The position numbers were made by a program, and so were the translations under genes. 64,000 bases of DNA from an uncultured Alphaproteobacteria bacterium (GTDB lineage Bacteria > Pseudomonadota > Alphaproteobacteria > GCA-2731375): positions 1,536,017 to 1,600,016 of the forward strand of contig CATOSZ010000001.1 of assembly GCA_951812805.1 (NCBI GenBank), read 5' to 3'. Positions 25,887 through 35,216 of the stretch are shown here, piece by piece (position 1 is the stretch's first letter; each line of letters starts with the position of its first letter). Under the pieces are notes generated by a model. The model was given only the letters and a program-made list of their open reading frames with translations, was not told where the DNA came from and did not search any database.

Positions 25887-26320
25887 GCGGTAAGAATTGA
25901 CCCACCTGGAACGCTAGCATCCGCACGGAACAGTGCGGAGGAAAGAGCAGGTGGTATTGATGGAAAGCGTATTGAAGATCCGACGTTGGATATTACGGGA
26001 GGGTCGGAGTATCCGATCTGTATCTCGTCAGACTGGTTTGTCGCGGAACACGATTAAGAAGTATCTGAAGGACGGCGATCCACCGAGCTATCAGCGGCGC
26101 GTTTCACCCGTCCGGCGTAAGCTTAGCGATGGCTTCGCCAGCCGGCTTCGGGCGCTCTTTGAGCAGGACCTGGGGCGCCCGCGCCGTGAGCGCCGGACGG
26201 CCAAGAAGCTTTATGAGCAGCTTGTGTCGGAAGGCTATAGCGGATCCTACTCGACGGTTCAGAGGTTTGTCCGCGACCTGAAGCGTTCTGGCGCCGGATC
26301 GGGGGATGCGTTCATTCCGT
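25844..26320 (+). mobile_element. Left-end remnant of an IS21-family element (A)
   Basis: The end begins TGTGAATCGG at 25844 and carries two copies of a short terminal repeat around TTGACCCAC / CTGACCCAC (about 25861 and 25898). It then encodes the first 120 residues of an IstA. The rest is replaced by a second, different IS21 element beginning at 26321. No right end of A is present. Confidence 0.8.
25960..26320 (+). pseudogene. Truncated IstA transposase of IS21 element A
   Basis: The N-terminal helix-turn-helix IRRWILREGRSIRSVSRQTGLSRNTIKKYL is typical of IstA, followed by RRERRTAKKLYEQLVSEGYSGSYSTVQRFVRDL. The frame is native up to DAFIPL and then enters element B, ending at 26379 with foreign residues. 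The catalytic DDE domain is absent, so it is non-functional. Confidence 0.8.
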
Positions 26321-26425
26321 TGCGGATTTCGGTAGTTCCGGACGGCGGTTTCAGTAAGTCCTGGCCACCGATTTCATAAAGTCCCGGCCGGTTCCGGGAG
26401 TTTGGCTTCGGGTGCCTTGTTGCCG

Positions 26426-27202
26426 TCAGTCGGGATTGTTTTCCGTTGTGGTTGGCTGGGTCAAGTCGGTCGTCGATTTCTTCTTTCGCATGCTGTCGCC
26501 TTTCAAGCCGATGCGGTGGGCGTTGTGGATGACGCGGTCGAGGATGGCGTCGGCGATGGTGGCCTCGCCGATCAGGTCGTGCCAGGCGGTCACGGGGATC
26601 TGCGCGGTGATGAGGGTTGAGCGTCGGTGGTATCGTTCCTCGCAGATTTCCAGGAGATCGAGGCGCTGGCGGTCGGTCAGGCCATGGGTTCCCCAGTCGT
26701 CGAGGACGAGCAGCTGGACCCGGGCGAGGCGGTCGATCAGGCGGGGCAGCCGGCCGTCGAGGCGGGCCATGGCGAGGTCCTCGAAGAGCCTGGGCATGCG
26801 GACGTAGAGGACGGAATGATCGAGCCTGGCGGCCTGATGGGCGATGGCACAGGCGAGCCATGTCTTGCCGGTTCCGGTCTGGCCGGTGACGATGAGGTTC
26901 TCGTGTGCCTTGAGCCAGACGCCCTGGGCGAGAGAGAGGACGGCGCGGCGGTCGAGGCCTCGTTCGGCGGCGAAGTCGATGTCCTCGATGCAGGCCTCGG
27001 GGAAGCGTAGCCTGGCCTGTCTGAGGCGGTTGGCGAGGCGCTTGTCGGCGCGGGTGGCGGCCTCGCGGTCGAGCATGAGGGCGAGCCAGTCCTCGCGGTT
27101 CAATTCCGATGATTGGCCTCGCTCGGCCATGTCGCGGTAAGCCTCTGCCATGCCCTTGAAGCCGAGGGCCTGCATCTGGTCGAGGGTCGGGTGTGTCAGC
27201 AT
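26426..27202 (-). CDS. istB: IstB-like ATP-binding transposition helper
   Basis: 258-residue AAA+ ATPase that assists IstA. Walker A is [18 protein letters not shown] (near 108) and Walker B is [14 protein letters not shown]. The arginine-rich N-terminus and [37 protein letters not shown] are the conserved IstB tail. The ATG at 27202 is 18 bases after the istA stop and has GGAG upstream. Complete. Confidence 0.95.
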   Translation of the reverse strand: MLTHPTLDQMQALGFKGMAEAYRDMAERGQSSELNREDWLALMLDREAATRADKRLANRLRQARLRFPEACIEDIDFAAERGLDRRAVLSLAQGVWLKAHENLIVTGQTGTGKTWLACAIAHQAARLDHSVLYVRMPRLFEDLAMARLDGRLPRLIDRLARVQLLVLDDWGTHGLTDRQRLDLLEICEERYHRRSTLITAQIPVTAWHDLIGEATIADAILDRVIHNAHRIGLKGDSMRKKKSTTDLTQPTTTENNPD

Positions 27203-27219
27203 GAGGTGTCTTCTCCTGG

Positions 27220-28773
27220 TTATCGGTAGTAGCCGGGGCCGCGGATGTTGGTGTGTGGCGGCAGCGGCAGAAGCGGTTCGCGCTCGGGGCGTGTGCGATC
27301 GAGGCCGGACTTGAGGATGGCGGCGAGCGATGAGTAGCTGGTCGTGTTGATGGTGAGCGCGCGTGCGCAGGCGGCCTCGACGCGTTCCGGTTCGTATCGG
27401 CGGGCGAGCGACAAGACGCCCATGGCGCTGCGATAGCCTTGCTCGGGATGGGGCCGATCGCGGATCATCCGCTCGACCAGGAGGGCGGCGTTGGGGCCGA
27501 TGCGGCTGGCCTGGTCGATCAGGCTTTGTGGCGTTCGCTCGGCATAGCGCTGGTGCGCCTTGGGCATGTGGGCCGGGATCGTGGCATGGCCGCCATGCGG
27601 TGAGCGGCGGAGATGGCTGGCGACGCGCTTGTGGTTGTGGAAGATCTCGACCGTGCGGTGAGTGAGCCGGACTTGGACCTTGCGGCCGATCAGGCCGTGC
27701 GGCACGGAGTAGAAGCTGCGCTCGACGTCGACGTGATAGTCGGAATGGACCTTGGCGGTCTTCCATTCGGCATATTCGAAGGGCGTCGTCGGCAGGGGTG
27801 CCAGGGCCTCGCGCTCGATGGCCTCGAACATCTGGCGCCGGCTCTTTCCAAGGTTGCGCATGGGCCGCTCGTTGAGCTCCTCGAGGAGGTCGCGGATCGC
27901 CCGGTTGAGCTGGTCGAGGGAGAAGAAGCGCGTATTGCGCAGTCTTGCCAGGATCCAGCGCTCGACGACCTGGACGGCGACTTCGACCTTGGCCTTGTCG
28001 CGCGGCTTGCGGACCCGGGTCGGCAGGACGGTGGTGTCGTAGTGCTCGGCGAGCGCGGCGAAGGTCGGGTTGAGGGTCGGCTCGAACCAGAGCGGCTTGG
28101 CGACGCCGGCCTTGAGGTTATCGCAGACGATGCTCTTGGGCACGCCGCCGAAGTAGGCGAGCGCCCGGCATTGTCCGGCGACCCAGTCGGGCAGGCGCTG
28201 GGTCAGGCTGGCGGTGGCGAAGGTGAGCGAGGAAGCGCCCAGCACGGCGACGAAGATCTGCGCGTCGTGCACCTCGCCGGTCTCGGGGTCGACGATGTCC
28301 ACCGTCTGGCCGGCATAATCGGTCTGCATGACCGCACCGGCCTCGTGGCGGTTGCGCCAGGTGGCGCCGGTGCGCCGCTTGAACGCCGTGAAGGCTTCGC
28401 AGAACCAGGTGTAGCCGTAGCCATCGGGATGTGAGGCGCGGTATTCCTGCCAGAGCAGGGTCAGCGTCACCCCCTTGCGCTTCAGCTCGGCCGCGACCGT
28501 CGGCCAGTGCGGCTCGCACCTGTCGCGCGGGGGCCGGCCCATGCGGCGGAACAGCGTCTCTTGCAGGACCGCGTCGTCCTCGTATTCCGCCGGCAGCGGC
28601 CAGGCGGTAAGGCCGACCTCGCGGGCCCGCAGCAAATAGGTCGACACTGTCGTCTTGGAGACCTTCAGCCGTTCCGCCACCTCTCGCGCCGAGAGGCCTT
28701 GGTCATGCGTCAGCCGCAGGATCGTTCGTGCATCTCTCACCGTCGTTCGTCTCGTCTGCTTCCGTCTGGGCAT
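27220..28773 (-). CDS. istA: IstA transposase (IS21 family)
   Basis: 517-residue DDE transposase. The HTH is [32 protein letters not shown] near residues 22-50. The catalytic core contains [16 protein letters not shown] (Asp), [12 protein letters not shown] (Asp) and [19 protein letters not shown] (Glu), and the C-terminal Mu-type barrel [33 protein letters not shown] follows. The ATG at 28773 has GGGAGG closely upstream. Complete and probably functional. Confidence 0.95.
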   Translation of the reverse strand: MPRRKQTRRTTVRDARTILRLTHDQGLSAREVAERLKVSKTTVSTYLLRAREVGLTAWPLPAEYEDDAVLQETLFRRMGRPPRDRCEPHWPTVAAELKRKGVTLTLLWQEYRASHPDGYGYTWFCEAFTAFKRRTGATWRNRHEAGAVMQTDYAGQTVDIVDPETGEVHDAQIFVAVLGASSLTFATASLTQRLPDWVAGQCRALAYFGGVPKSIVCDNLKAGVAKPLWFEPTLNPTFAALAEHYDTTVLPTRVRKPRDKAKVEVAVQVVERWILARLRNTRFFSLDQLNRAIRDLLEELNERPMRNLGKSRRQMFEAIEREALAPLPTTPFEYAEWKTAKVHSDYHVDVERSFYSVPHGLIGRKVQVRLTHRTVEIFHNHKRVASHLRRSPHGGHATIPAHMPKAHQRYAERTPQSLIDQASRIGPNAALLVERMIRDRPHPEQGYRSAMGVLSLARRYEPERVEAACARALTINTTSYSSLAAILKSGLDRTRPEREPLLPLPPHTNIRGPGYYR

Positions 28774-28849
28774 GTCCCCTCCCGGCAAAAGCCAAGAGGT
28801 AGACGCCGAGACGGCGCACCCGAAAGCTGAACTCAGATCGCCCCGTGAT

Positions 28850-28945
28850 GCTGTCCGGGACTTTCCGGAATCACTGGCCGCGACTTACTGAAATCTCTGG
28901 CCAGGACTTTCCGTAATCGGTGTCCGGGACTTTCCGAAACGCGCA
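28850..28945. repeat. Multiple terminal repeats of IS21 element B (right end)
   Basis: Four imperfect, tandemly spaced copies of a unit like GGGACTTTCCGGAATCACTG lie within about 95 bases. Partial copies occur in inverse orientation at 26321-26400. They are transposase-binding sites, not a CRISPR array: spacing is a few bases and there are no spacers. Confidence 0.8.
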
Positions 28946-28946
28946 C

Positions 28947-29507
28947 GACAAGGACGAACATGTGATCCATCGCGCCGAACAGGCGGCGTCCACGGACGAG
29001 GACCTGGGCTTCCGCATGGCGGTGCCCGAGCACGAGTACAACACCGGCGAACTGCACAATCTCGCCATCCGCCGCGGCACCCTGAACGACGAGGAACGCT
29101 ACAAGATCAACGACCACATCATCCAGACCATCGTGATGCTGGAGAAGCTGCCGTTCCCGAAGCATCTCGAAAGGGTGCCCGAATATGCCGGCGGCCATCA
29201 CGAGAAGATGGACGGTACCGGCTATCCCCGCCGCCTGAAGCGCGACGAGATGAGCGTGCCGGCCCGCATCATGGCGATCGCCGATATTTTCGAGGCTCTG
29301 ACCGCCTCCGACCGGCCCTACAAGAAGGCCAAGACGCTCAGCGAGTCGATCCGCATCATGGGCTTCATGCGCAAGGACCAGCACATCGATCCGGAGCTCT
29401 TCGAGCTGTTCCTCGAAAGCGGCGTCTACCAGACATATGCCGAAACCTTCCTCTCGCCCGACCAGATCGACGAGGTCGACATCGGGCCCTATCTCGAGGA
29501 TTCGTAG
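28947..29507 (+). pseudogene. HD-GYP phosphodiesterase, 5' end deleted
   Basis: About 187 codons of a cyclic-di-GMP phosphodiesterase-type domain: GTLNDEERYKINDHIIQTIVMLEKLPFPKHL, then EYAGGHHEKMDGTGYPRRL with the GYP motif, PARIMAIADIFEALTASDRPYKKAKTL and QHIDPELFELFLESGVY. The upstream HD residues and any sensory domain are missing, cut at the IS21 end (28945). A GTG within the IS end at 28920 could start a hybrid protein, but without the HD pair it should be inactive. It overlaps the convergent kinase gene by 19 bases. Confidence 0.85.
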
Positions 29508-30544
29508 GCGACGATGCGCTCCAGCGCCGCGCGGCGCGTCTCGACGAGGTGGGCCAGCGCCAGCTGTCCCTCGGCCCGCAGCAGGTTGTGCGCCCGCCGG
29601 TCGGGGGCAAGGGCCGGGTTCCAGGCGAAATAGCGGTCCTCGACCACGTCGGTCAGAAACCGTGCCGCGAGTTCCAGCGCCAGGCGGGCGAAGCCGGTGA
29701 CGATGCCCGCGCGCTCCGCCGCCGTGATCGTCCCGCTGGCCCCGAGATAGCCGGCGACGACGGCTTCGAACAGCGCTTCGTCCAGCCGTGGTGCGACGGT
29801 GTCTTCGCCCGCTGGATTGCACCAGGAGCGGAGCGCGTCGCCGAGTTCGGCCTCCAGCGTATGGCGGCCGAGCGTGTCGAAATCGATGAGCGCCGCCGCC
29901 TCCGGGCCGCCGGGATGGAACAGCACGTTGGAAATCTTCAGGTCGCCATGCCCCGGACGCAGCGGGGGCGATGGCACCATTGCCGTCCGCCAGCGCCGCC
30001 ACGCCGCGCGGATGGAATCGTGCAGGCGCCGGAACGCGTCGTGGTCCGCCGCCGACAAATCCCCCGCGCCTCCGGCGGCGGCCTCCAGGGCCGCCATCCG
30101 GGCATCGGTGTCGTGAAAGTCGCTTGCGGGCAGAGCCTCGCCGGCGGGTGTCGCCAGCAGGGCATCGTGAAAGCGGGCGACCAGGGCCGCGGCGGCGGCG
30201 GCATGATCCGGGCCCGGCACCTGGTGATGGTTGACCCCGTCGATCCAGGTGAGCAGCCGCCAATGCCAGCCGCCGTCGCCTGGCAGCGAAAGGCGACCGT
30301 CGTCCCCGGCGACCAGCCGGGGCGCGGCGAGGCCGGCCGCCGCGAGCGTCCGGGTCACGGCATCGATATGACCGTCGACCTCCATCCCGAAGGCGGGTGC
30401 TACCGCCTGCAGGGCGTAGCGGGGCGGCGCGCCGACCGCCCAGGTTCTGTTGACCAGGCCGTCGTCCAGGCGTCGTGTCGGCACGCCGTCGCCGATCGCC
30501 CGTGTCCAATGGGTAAGCGCCGCGCCCGGCTGCACGGGCTTCAC
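29489..30544 (-). CDS. Aminoglycoside-phosphotransferase/choline-kinase-fold kinase
   Basis: 351-residue small-molecule kinase fold. LNHHQVPGPDH-type linker sequence precedes the catalytic loop LRPGHGDLKISNVLF (HxDxxxxN, about residue 200) and the metal-binding AALIDFDTLGR (DFD). The N-terminal lobe reads LDDGLVNRTWAV, then YALQAV with the ATP lysine position replaced. GTG at 30544 overlaps the pcaG stop (GTGA), so it is translated as the third gene of pcaHG. The substrate is unknown; homoserine-kinase-like and NahK-like (N-acetylhexosamine) members look similar. Confidence 0.85.
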   Translation of the reverse strand: MKPVQPGAALTHWTRAIGDGVPTRRLDDGLVNRTWAVGAPPRYALQAVAPAFGMEVDGHIDAVTRTLAAAGLAAPRLVAGDDGRLSLPGDGGWHWRLLTWIDGVNHHQVPGPDHAAAAAALVARFHDALLATPAGEALPASDFHDTDARMAALEAAAGGAGDLSAADHDAFRRLHDSIRAAWRRWRTAMVPSPPLRPGHGDLKISNVLFHPGGPEAAALIDFDTLGRHTLEAELGDALRSWCNPAGEDTVAPRLDEALFEAVVAGYLGASGTITAAERAGIVTGFARLALELAARFLTDVVEDRYFAWNPALAPDRRAHNLLRAEGQLALAHLVETRRAALERIVAYESSR

Positions 30545-31113
30545 GCCTCGAGAAAGACCGTCTCGCCCGCGCCCTGAAGGCGGATGTCGAGCCGGTAGAC
30601 CGTCTGTCCCCCGCGCTCCCGGCGCTGCGCAATCAGGGTACCGCGGCGCGCCTCGTCGACCAGGTTCAGCACCGGATCCGTCTCGTTCGCCGCCTCGTCC
30701 TCGAAATAGAGCCGCGTCGTCAGATGGTTGAGCAGGCCGCGGGCGAAGATCACCAGGTTCAGGTGCGGTGCCTGCAGGCTGTTGCCGGGACCGGGCACGG
30801 GGCCGGGCTTGATCGTCTCGAAGCGGAAGACACCGTCGCCGTCCGTCCGGCCCCGGCCGTAGCCGGTGAAGGCGGCATCGAGCGGCACCTCCGCCCGCGC
30901 ATCCGTCGCGTGGGCGTAGCGGCCGGCGGCGTTGGCCTGCCACAGCTCGACCAGGGCGTCGCCCACGGGCGCGCCGTCGCCGTCGGTGATCCGGCCCTCG
31001 ACGACGATGCGTGCGCCGGCCGTGTCGTCGCCCGCCAGGATGTTTTCGCCGGGACGGATCAAGGCCTCGTGGAAGAAGGGGCCGATGGTCTGGCTGGGAG
31101 TTTCGCGGGCCAT
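30541..31113 (-). CDS. pcaG: Protocatechuate 3,4-dioxygenase, alpha subunit
   Basis: 190-residue structural subunit of the intradiol ring-cleaving enzyme that converts protocatechuate to 3-carboxy-cis,cis-muconate. TPSQTIGPFFHEAL, VEGRITDGDGAPVGDALVELWQANAAGRYAH and APHLNLVIFARGLLNHLTTRLYF are family signatures. Iron ligands are not expected in the alpha chain and are absent here. It starts 4 bases after pcaH stops, and the ring-cleaving complex is (alpha-beta)Fe. No pcaB, C or D is adjacent. Confidence 0.93.
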   Translation of the reverse strand: MARETPSQTIGPFFHEALIRPGENILAGDDTAGARIVVEGRITDGDGAPVGDALVELWQANAAGRYAHATDARAEVPLDAAFTGYGRGRTDGDGVFRFETIKPGPVPGPGNSLQAPHLNLVIFARGLLNHLTTRLYFEDEAANETDPVLNLVDEARRGTLIAQRRERGGQTVYRLDIRLQGAGETVFLEA

Positions 31114-31117
31114 TGTC

Positions 31118-31828
31118 TCAGCCCTCCCCGGGCGTGGCCCGGCGGCCGCGCAGGACGATGTCGAAGCGATAGCCGAGTGCGTGGCCGGGCATCGTCACGT
31201 CGTGATCGTAGGCGGCGACGAGGCGGTCCCGCGCGCCCGCCGGCGTGCTCATGAAGATCGGATCGAGGGGCAGCAGCGGATCGCCCGGAAAGTACATCTG
31301 GGTGATCAGCCGGGTCAGCGTTGCCGGCCCGAACAGCGAGAAATGGATATGTGCCGGGCGCCAGGCGTTGGGATGGTTGCCCCAGGGATAGGCCGCGGGC
31401 TTCAGGGTGGTGAAGCGGTACCGGCCGTCCGCGTCGGAGACGCAGGATCCGGCGCCGGAGAAATTGGGATCGATCGGCGCGTCGTGCTGGTCGCCCGGAT
31501 GGTGATAGCGACCGGCGGCATTGCACTGCCAGACTTCGACCAGGGCATCGGGCACCGGCCGCTCACCCTCGTCCATCACCCGGCCCGTGACGACGATGCG
31601 CTCGCCGAGCGGGGCGCCGTTGCGCACGGCGTTCCGTGTCAGGTCGGCGTCGATCGCCTCGTGCCGGTCCAGGCCGAGCCGGGGCCCGGTCAGCTCCGAC
31701 AAGGTGTGCGGCACGACGACCGGCGCCAGGCTCGGGGCGCGCGCCTTGGTCGAACCATAGGCCTCGTGCAAGGCCGGTGGATGGCTCGCCAAATCGCGTG
31801 GTGGATAGGTGGTGTCGCCGTCGCTCAT
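31118..31828 (-). CDS. pcaH: Protocatechuate 3,4-dioxygenase, beta subunit
   Basis: 236-residue catalytic subunit. The four Fe(III) ligands fit the family spacing: Tyr108 (AAGRYHH), Tyr147 (AAYPWG), His160 and His162 (RPAHIHF). The conserved LTQMYFPGDPLLPLDPIF follows. GGGAGGAC is positioned before the ATG at 31828. It is the first gene of a pcaH-pcaG-kinase operon. The regulator usually found beside pca genes is not present in the window. Confidence 0.95.
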   Translation of the reverse strand: MSDGDTTYPPRDLASHPPALHEAYGSTKARAPSLAPVVVPHTLSELTGPRLGLDRHEAIDADLTRNAVRNGAPLGERIVVTGRVMDEGERPVPDALVEVWQCNAAGRYHHPGDQHDAPIDPNFSGAGSCVSDADGRYRFTTLKPAAYPWGNHPNAWRPAHIHFSLFGPATLTRLITQMYFPGDPLLPLDPIFMSTPAGARDRLVAAYDHDVTMPGHALGYRFDIVLRGRRATPGEG

Positions 31829-31893
31829 GCCTGTCCTCCCCATCGGGCCGAGCGGCGAGAATAGCGCATGGCGCGGGGCCAGCGAGCCATGTC

Positions 31894-32853
31894 TCATCCG
31901 CCGCGACGGACCACGACCTCGGCGCCCGGCACTTCGGGCCCGTCGTCGACGATCTCGGCGGGAAACCCCGGTGCCGACAGTTCGGCGCCGCAGGCCTCCT
32001 CCAGGCGGCGGACGATACCCGGCGACCAGGCCCGCTCGCCGTAACGCGCCTGGCCGTCCTTGAAGATCTCCAGCACCAGGGGCGCGATCTCGCAAGGCAC
32101 GCCGGCCCGCTCCGCCAGCCCGTCGAACAGGCTCATGTCCTTCACCACCAGGTCCATGGTGAAGTTGATGTTGCGCGAGCCGTTCAGGATCACCTGGCTT
32201 TCGGTCTCGTGCACGAAGGAATTGCCCGAGGAGATGCGGATCGCCTCGAAGGTCGTGTTCAGGTCCATGCCGGCCTGGCGGGCCACCATCATCGCCTCGC
32301 CCAGCGCCGCCAGGTGGACCGAGGCGAGATAGTTGGTCACCACTTTGAGGACCGAGGCGGCGCCCAAAGGGCCGACATGCAGGATGTCCCGGCCCATGGC
32401 CGAAATCGCCGGCAGGGCCCGCTCGAAGGTCGCCCGCTCGGCGCCGACGAAAATCGAGATGTTGCCGGTCGCCGCCCGGTGGCAACCACCCGACACCGGA
32501 CAATCCATCGGCTCGCCGCCCCGCGCGGCGACGAGGGCACCGAGGCGACGCACCTCCTCGCTATCGGTCGTGCTCATCTCCGCCCAGATGGTGCCGGCCT
32601 CGAGGCCCGCCAGCACACCGTCGTCGGCTTCCATGACGGCGGCGGAGGCCGCGGGTGAGGGCAGGCAGGTGACGACGAGATCGACCGCCGCCGCCATTTC
32701 CGCCGGGCTCTCCGCCCACCGGGCGCCCGCCTCGAGAAACGGCCGCGCCGCCGCCGCGTCCAGGTCGCGCACCCAGAGCTCGAAGCCGTTGCGTTGCAGG
32801 CTGCCGGCCAGTTTGCCGCCGACGTTGCCCAATCCGATGAAGCCGACCTTCAT
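31894..32853 (-). CDS. 3-hydroxyisobutyrate dehydrogenase-like (beta-hydroxyacid dehydrogenase)
   Basis: 319-residue NAD(P)-dependent beta-hydroxyacid dehydrogenase. The Rossmann motif is GFIGLGNVGG at 4-13, the substrate-binding DCPVSGG at 117-123 and the catalytic Lys170 is in SVLKVVTNYL. Asp30 after the second strand (VRDLD) is compatible with either cofactor. The C-terminal 25 residues after VRRLEEACGAEL exceed the usual length. It lies upstream of pcaHG on the same strand with 65 bases between, so co-transcription is possible. Substrate unknown. Confidence 0.92.
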   Translation of the reverse strand: MKVGFIGLGNVGGKLAGSLQRNGFELWVRDLDAAAARPFLEAGARWAESPAEMAAAVDLVVTCLPSPAASAAVMEADDGVLAGLEAGTIWAEMSTTDSEEVRRLGALVAARGGEPMDCPVSGGCHRAATGNISIFVGAERATFERALPAISAMGRDILHVGPLGAASVLKVVTNYLASVHLAALGEAMMVARQAGMDLNTTFEAIRISSGNSFVHETESQVILNGSRNINFTMDLVVKDMSLFDGLAERAGVPCEIAPLVLEIFKDGQARYGERAWSPGIVRRLEEACGAELSAPGFPAEIVDDGPEVPGAEVVVRRGG

Positions 32854-32971
32854 GTCCCATACTCCCGAGCCGATTCCCGCCGGACAGCCCGGCGACGGTT
32901 GTCGACGTCATACCCCGGATCGCACCACCGTGCCCATGGATAGACAGGGCGATGCGCGCTACGGTCGCGCC

Positions 32972-33847
32972 ATGACGGGCAAGCGCATCCTGGTCGTGCA
33001 CAATCCGACCGCCGGGCAGGCCTCGCACCGGCGGCTGGAGGCCGTCGTCGCCCGGCTGCGGGCGGGCGGCGCCGAGGTCGATCTGCGGGCGACGTCACGG
33101 CGGGGAGATGCCGAGCGTTTCGCCGGCGAGGCCGATGCGGGGGTCCACGACGTTCTGGCGGTCGCCGGTGGCGACGGCACCGTCAACGAGGCGGTCAATG
33201 GCTTGACGCCGGCGGCCCCGCCGCTCGCCATCCTGCCGACGGGGACCGCAAACGTGCTGGCCTGGGAGATCGGCCTCGGCACGACGGTCGCACGGGTGGC
33301 CGACACCATGCTGCACGGCCGGGCCCAGGCGGTGCGGGCCGGCCGGGTCGACGAGCGCCGTTTCCTCGCCATGGCCGGCGTCGGTTTCGATGCCCGGGTG
33401 GTGGCGGGCGTCGACCTCGCCCTCAAACGCCACCTCGGCAAGGCCGCCTATCTCTGGCAAGGCCTGAAGGAGGCCTGGTCCGGCGACTTTCCGATGCACG
33501 AGCTCGAGATCGACGGCCGGCGGGAACGCGCTGCCGCCGCCATCATCGCCAACGGCCGCCTCTATGCCGGACGCTATCTGGTCGCGCCTGGCGCGCGACT
33601 CGACGACGGCCGCCTGCATGTCTGCCTGTTCCGGACACCGGGCCGCCTGGCGGCGCTGCGCTACGGCCTGTCGATGGGGCTCGGCCGGCTGAACCGGCTG
33701 GCCGACTACGAGGTGATCCCGGCCGAACGGGTCGTCGTCTCGACCCCCACCGGCGGGCCGGTCCAGGGTGACGGCGACATCATGGCCGCGCTTCCCGCCC
33801 GCTTCGACGTCGACGATGTGGCGATCAGCCTGATGGTTCCCGGATAA
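32972..33847 (+). CDS. Lipid kinase, diacylglycerol kinase catalytic domain (YegS/DgkB-like)
   Basis: 291 residues. The nucleotide-binding GGDGTVNEAVNG is at 66-77 and LPTGTANVLAWEIGL near 88-102. The C-terminal beta-sandwich contains GVGFDARVV and the acidic VQGDGDIM, as in YegS and BmrU. It likely phosphorylates a lipid alcohol such as diacylglycerol or sphingoid base at the inner membrane. The ATG at 32972 is the only good start. Its 3' end overlaps the convergent hydrolase gene by 23 bases. Confidence 0.9.
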   Translation: MTGKRILVVHNPTAGQASHRRLEAVVARLRAGGAEVDLRATSRRGDAERFAGEADAGVHDVLAVAGGDGTVNEAVNGLTPAAPPLAILPTGTANVLAWEIGLGTTVARVADTMLHGRAQAVRAGRVDERRFLAMAGVGFDARVVAGVDLALKRHLGKAAYLWQGLKEAWSGDFPMHELEIDGRRERAAAAIIANGRLYAGRYLVAPGARLDDGRLHVCLFRTPGRLAALRYGLSMGLGRLNRLADYEVIPAERVVVSTPTGGPVQGDGDIMAALPARFDVDDVAISLMVPG

Positions 33848-35207
33848 CGGCACCCTTCTCGCGCAAGCGGTCCAGCAACCGGTCGACCGGTGCCGTTTCC
33901 ACGCCTAAGGAGACGCTCACCGAGAAATGGCCGCGGCGTTGCAGGAACAGATTCTCGGGCGGGATCCGCCAGCGTTCCGCCAGGGCGCGGCCGCCCTCGA
34001 AGGGTGCGACGACATCGTGCCGGCCGAGCAGCATGACGATGTCCTCGACGGGGGGCGAGGGTTCCGGGCCCGGCTCCGCCAGGGCGAGCCAGGGCGCCAG
34101 CACCTCGGGCGACCAGCCGGCGGCTTCGAGGCGTGGCGCCATCGCCAGGCCGCGGGGCAGCGCGCTGTCGGTCAGGATGGCGCCGACATCGCCGGTGGTG
34201 ACCACCAGCAGGGCCGCGTCGGGACGCATGGCGGCGGGCCAGTCGCGCGCTGCGCCGAGCGCCAGCTGGCTGGTCAGCGCACCGAGGCTGACACCGGCGA
34301 GCGCCACCGGCCCGCTGCCGGTCGAACGCGCCCAGTCGATCCAGAGGGCGACTTCCGCCACCCAGGCCTCGAACTGTTCGATCATGCCCTGCGGGCCCCG
34401 GGCCAGGATCGGCTCCCCGCCATAGCGGCCCTGCGCGCGACGGCGCCCATGCCAGGGTCCCTCGACCCGGACCACCCGCACGCCGCGCCGTGCCAGGCGG
34501 GGGATCGGATCGAATTGGTCAGGCCAGAACTCCATCTCCATGCAGATGCCGTGCAGGAAGATCAGGGTCGCCGGGTTGTCGACGCCGTCCGGCTCATAGA
34601 CATGGGCCCAGGCCTCGTCGCCCAAAAGGCGCGAGGGCGCGGGCATGCGGAGCCAGAACTGCGGCCCGTCGGGACCCGGAATCGCGCCGCTTCGCCGGAT
34701 TTCGACCCGGTCCGGTGCCGGAAATGCCGCGCCCGCACGCCGCTCGGCATGACGTTCCTCGAGCCTTTCCGGCGTGGGGATGTCCCAGTCGACCGGGGCC
34801 AGCCCATGGCCGAAGGCCAGTGGCAGAAAGCCGCGTTGGCTCAGCATCAACCGTTCCGCGGCCCGGCGGCGGGCGACTTCGACCGCGGCGATCGGCTTTC
34901 CGGACCCGAACATCGCCCGTTCCCATTCGGCGTCGGCCGTCCAGTACCGGGCCTCGGCCGCTGCCGTCGCGGCGACGGCGCGCCGGATCAAGGGTCCCGG
35001 CGTGCGCCGCAGCGCAAGCGCGTCGGCGAACTCGGCGATATCGCCGGAAAGCGCCCGCGACCAGGCCCGGGAGATGGGCAGATGCAGGCGGGTGATGAAG
35101 CGAAGCGCCGCCGCGTCGAACCAGGGCCGCAGCCAGAGCGGGGCTATCCCCGGATGCAGCGCCAGCCCGGCGCGCGGTTCGGGCAGGCGATCCGCCCCGG
35201 GGGCCAT
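33825..35207 (-). CDS. Alpha/beta-hydrolase with long N-terminal extension
   Basis: 460 residues. An unusual N-terminal helical region of about 200 residues (ALRFITRLHLPISRAWSRALSGD...) precedes a canonical alpha/beta hydrolase core. There LIFLHGICMEMEF gives the oxyanion strand, VALAGVSLGALTS the nucleophile elbow with Ser near 307, MLLGRHDVVAPFEGG the acid, and RRGHFSVSVS the histidine. The protein starts 10 bases after the stop of the upstream enoyl-CoA hydratase, so an operon is likely and a thioester or ester substrate plausible. Function unknown. Confidence 0.82.
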   Translation of the reverse strand: MAPGADRLPEPRAGLALHPGIAPLWLRPWFDAAALRFITRLHLPISRAWSRALSGDIAEFADALALRRTPGPLIRRAVAATAAAEARYWTADAEWERAMFGSGKPIAAVEVARRRAAERLMLSQRGFLPLAFGHGLAPVDWDIPTPERLEERHAERRAGAAFPAPDRVEIRRSGAIPGPDGPQFWLRMPAPSRLLGDEAWAHVYEPDGVDNPATLIFLHGICMEMEFWPDQFDPIPRLARRGVRVVRVEGPWHGRRRAQGRYGGEPILARGPQGMIEQFEAWVAEVALWIDWARSTGSGPVALAGVSLGALTSQLALGAARDWPAAMRPDAALLVVTTGDVGAILTDSALPRGLAMAPRLEAAGWSPEVLAPWLALAEPGPEPSPPVEDIVMLLGRHDVVAPFEGGRALAERWRIPPENLFLQRRGHFSVSVSLGVETAPVDRLLDRLREKGAVIREPSG

Positions 35208-35216
35208 CCCGCCCGC

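Larger units (their letters stand above)
26321..28945 (-). mobile_element. Complete IS21-family element (B)
   Basis: About 2,625 bp bounded by TGCGGATTTCGG at 26321 and the inverse of TGCGCGTTTCGG ending at 28945. It contains istA and istB on the minus strand in the normal order. Several copies of a roughly 22-bp repeat (core TTTCGGAAAGTCCCGG and variants) lie at each end, as usual for IS21. The flanks (left ...ATTCCGT, right CGACAAGG...) do not match, so no target duplication is visible. This suggests a deletion or recombination after insertion. Confidence 0.88.

Noticed and set aside
28850..28945. CRISPR-like tandem repeats
   Set aside because: Copies are imperfect, a few bases apart, have no spacers and coincide with the IS21 end with inverse copies at the other end.
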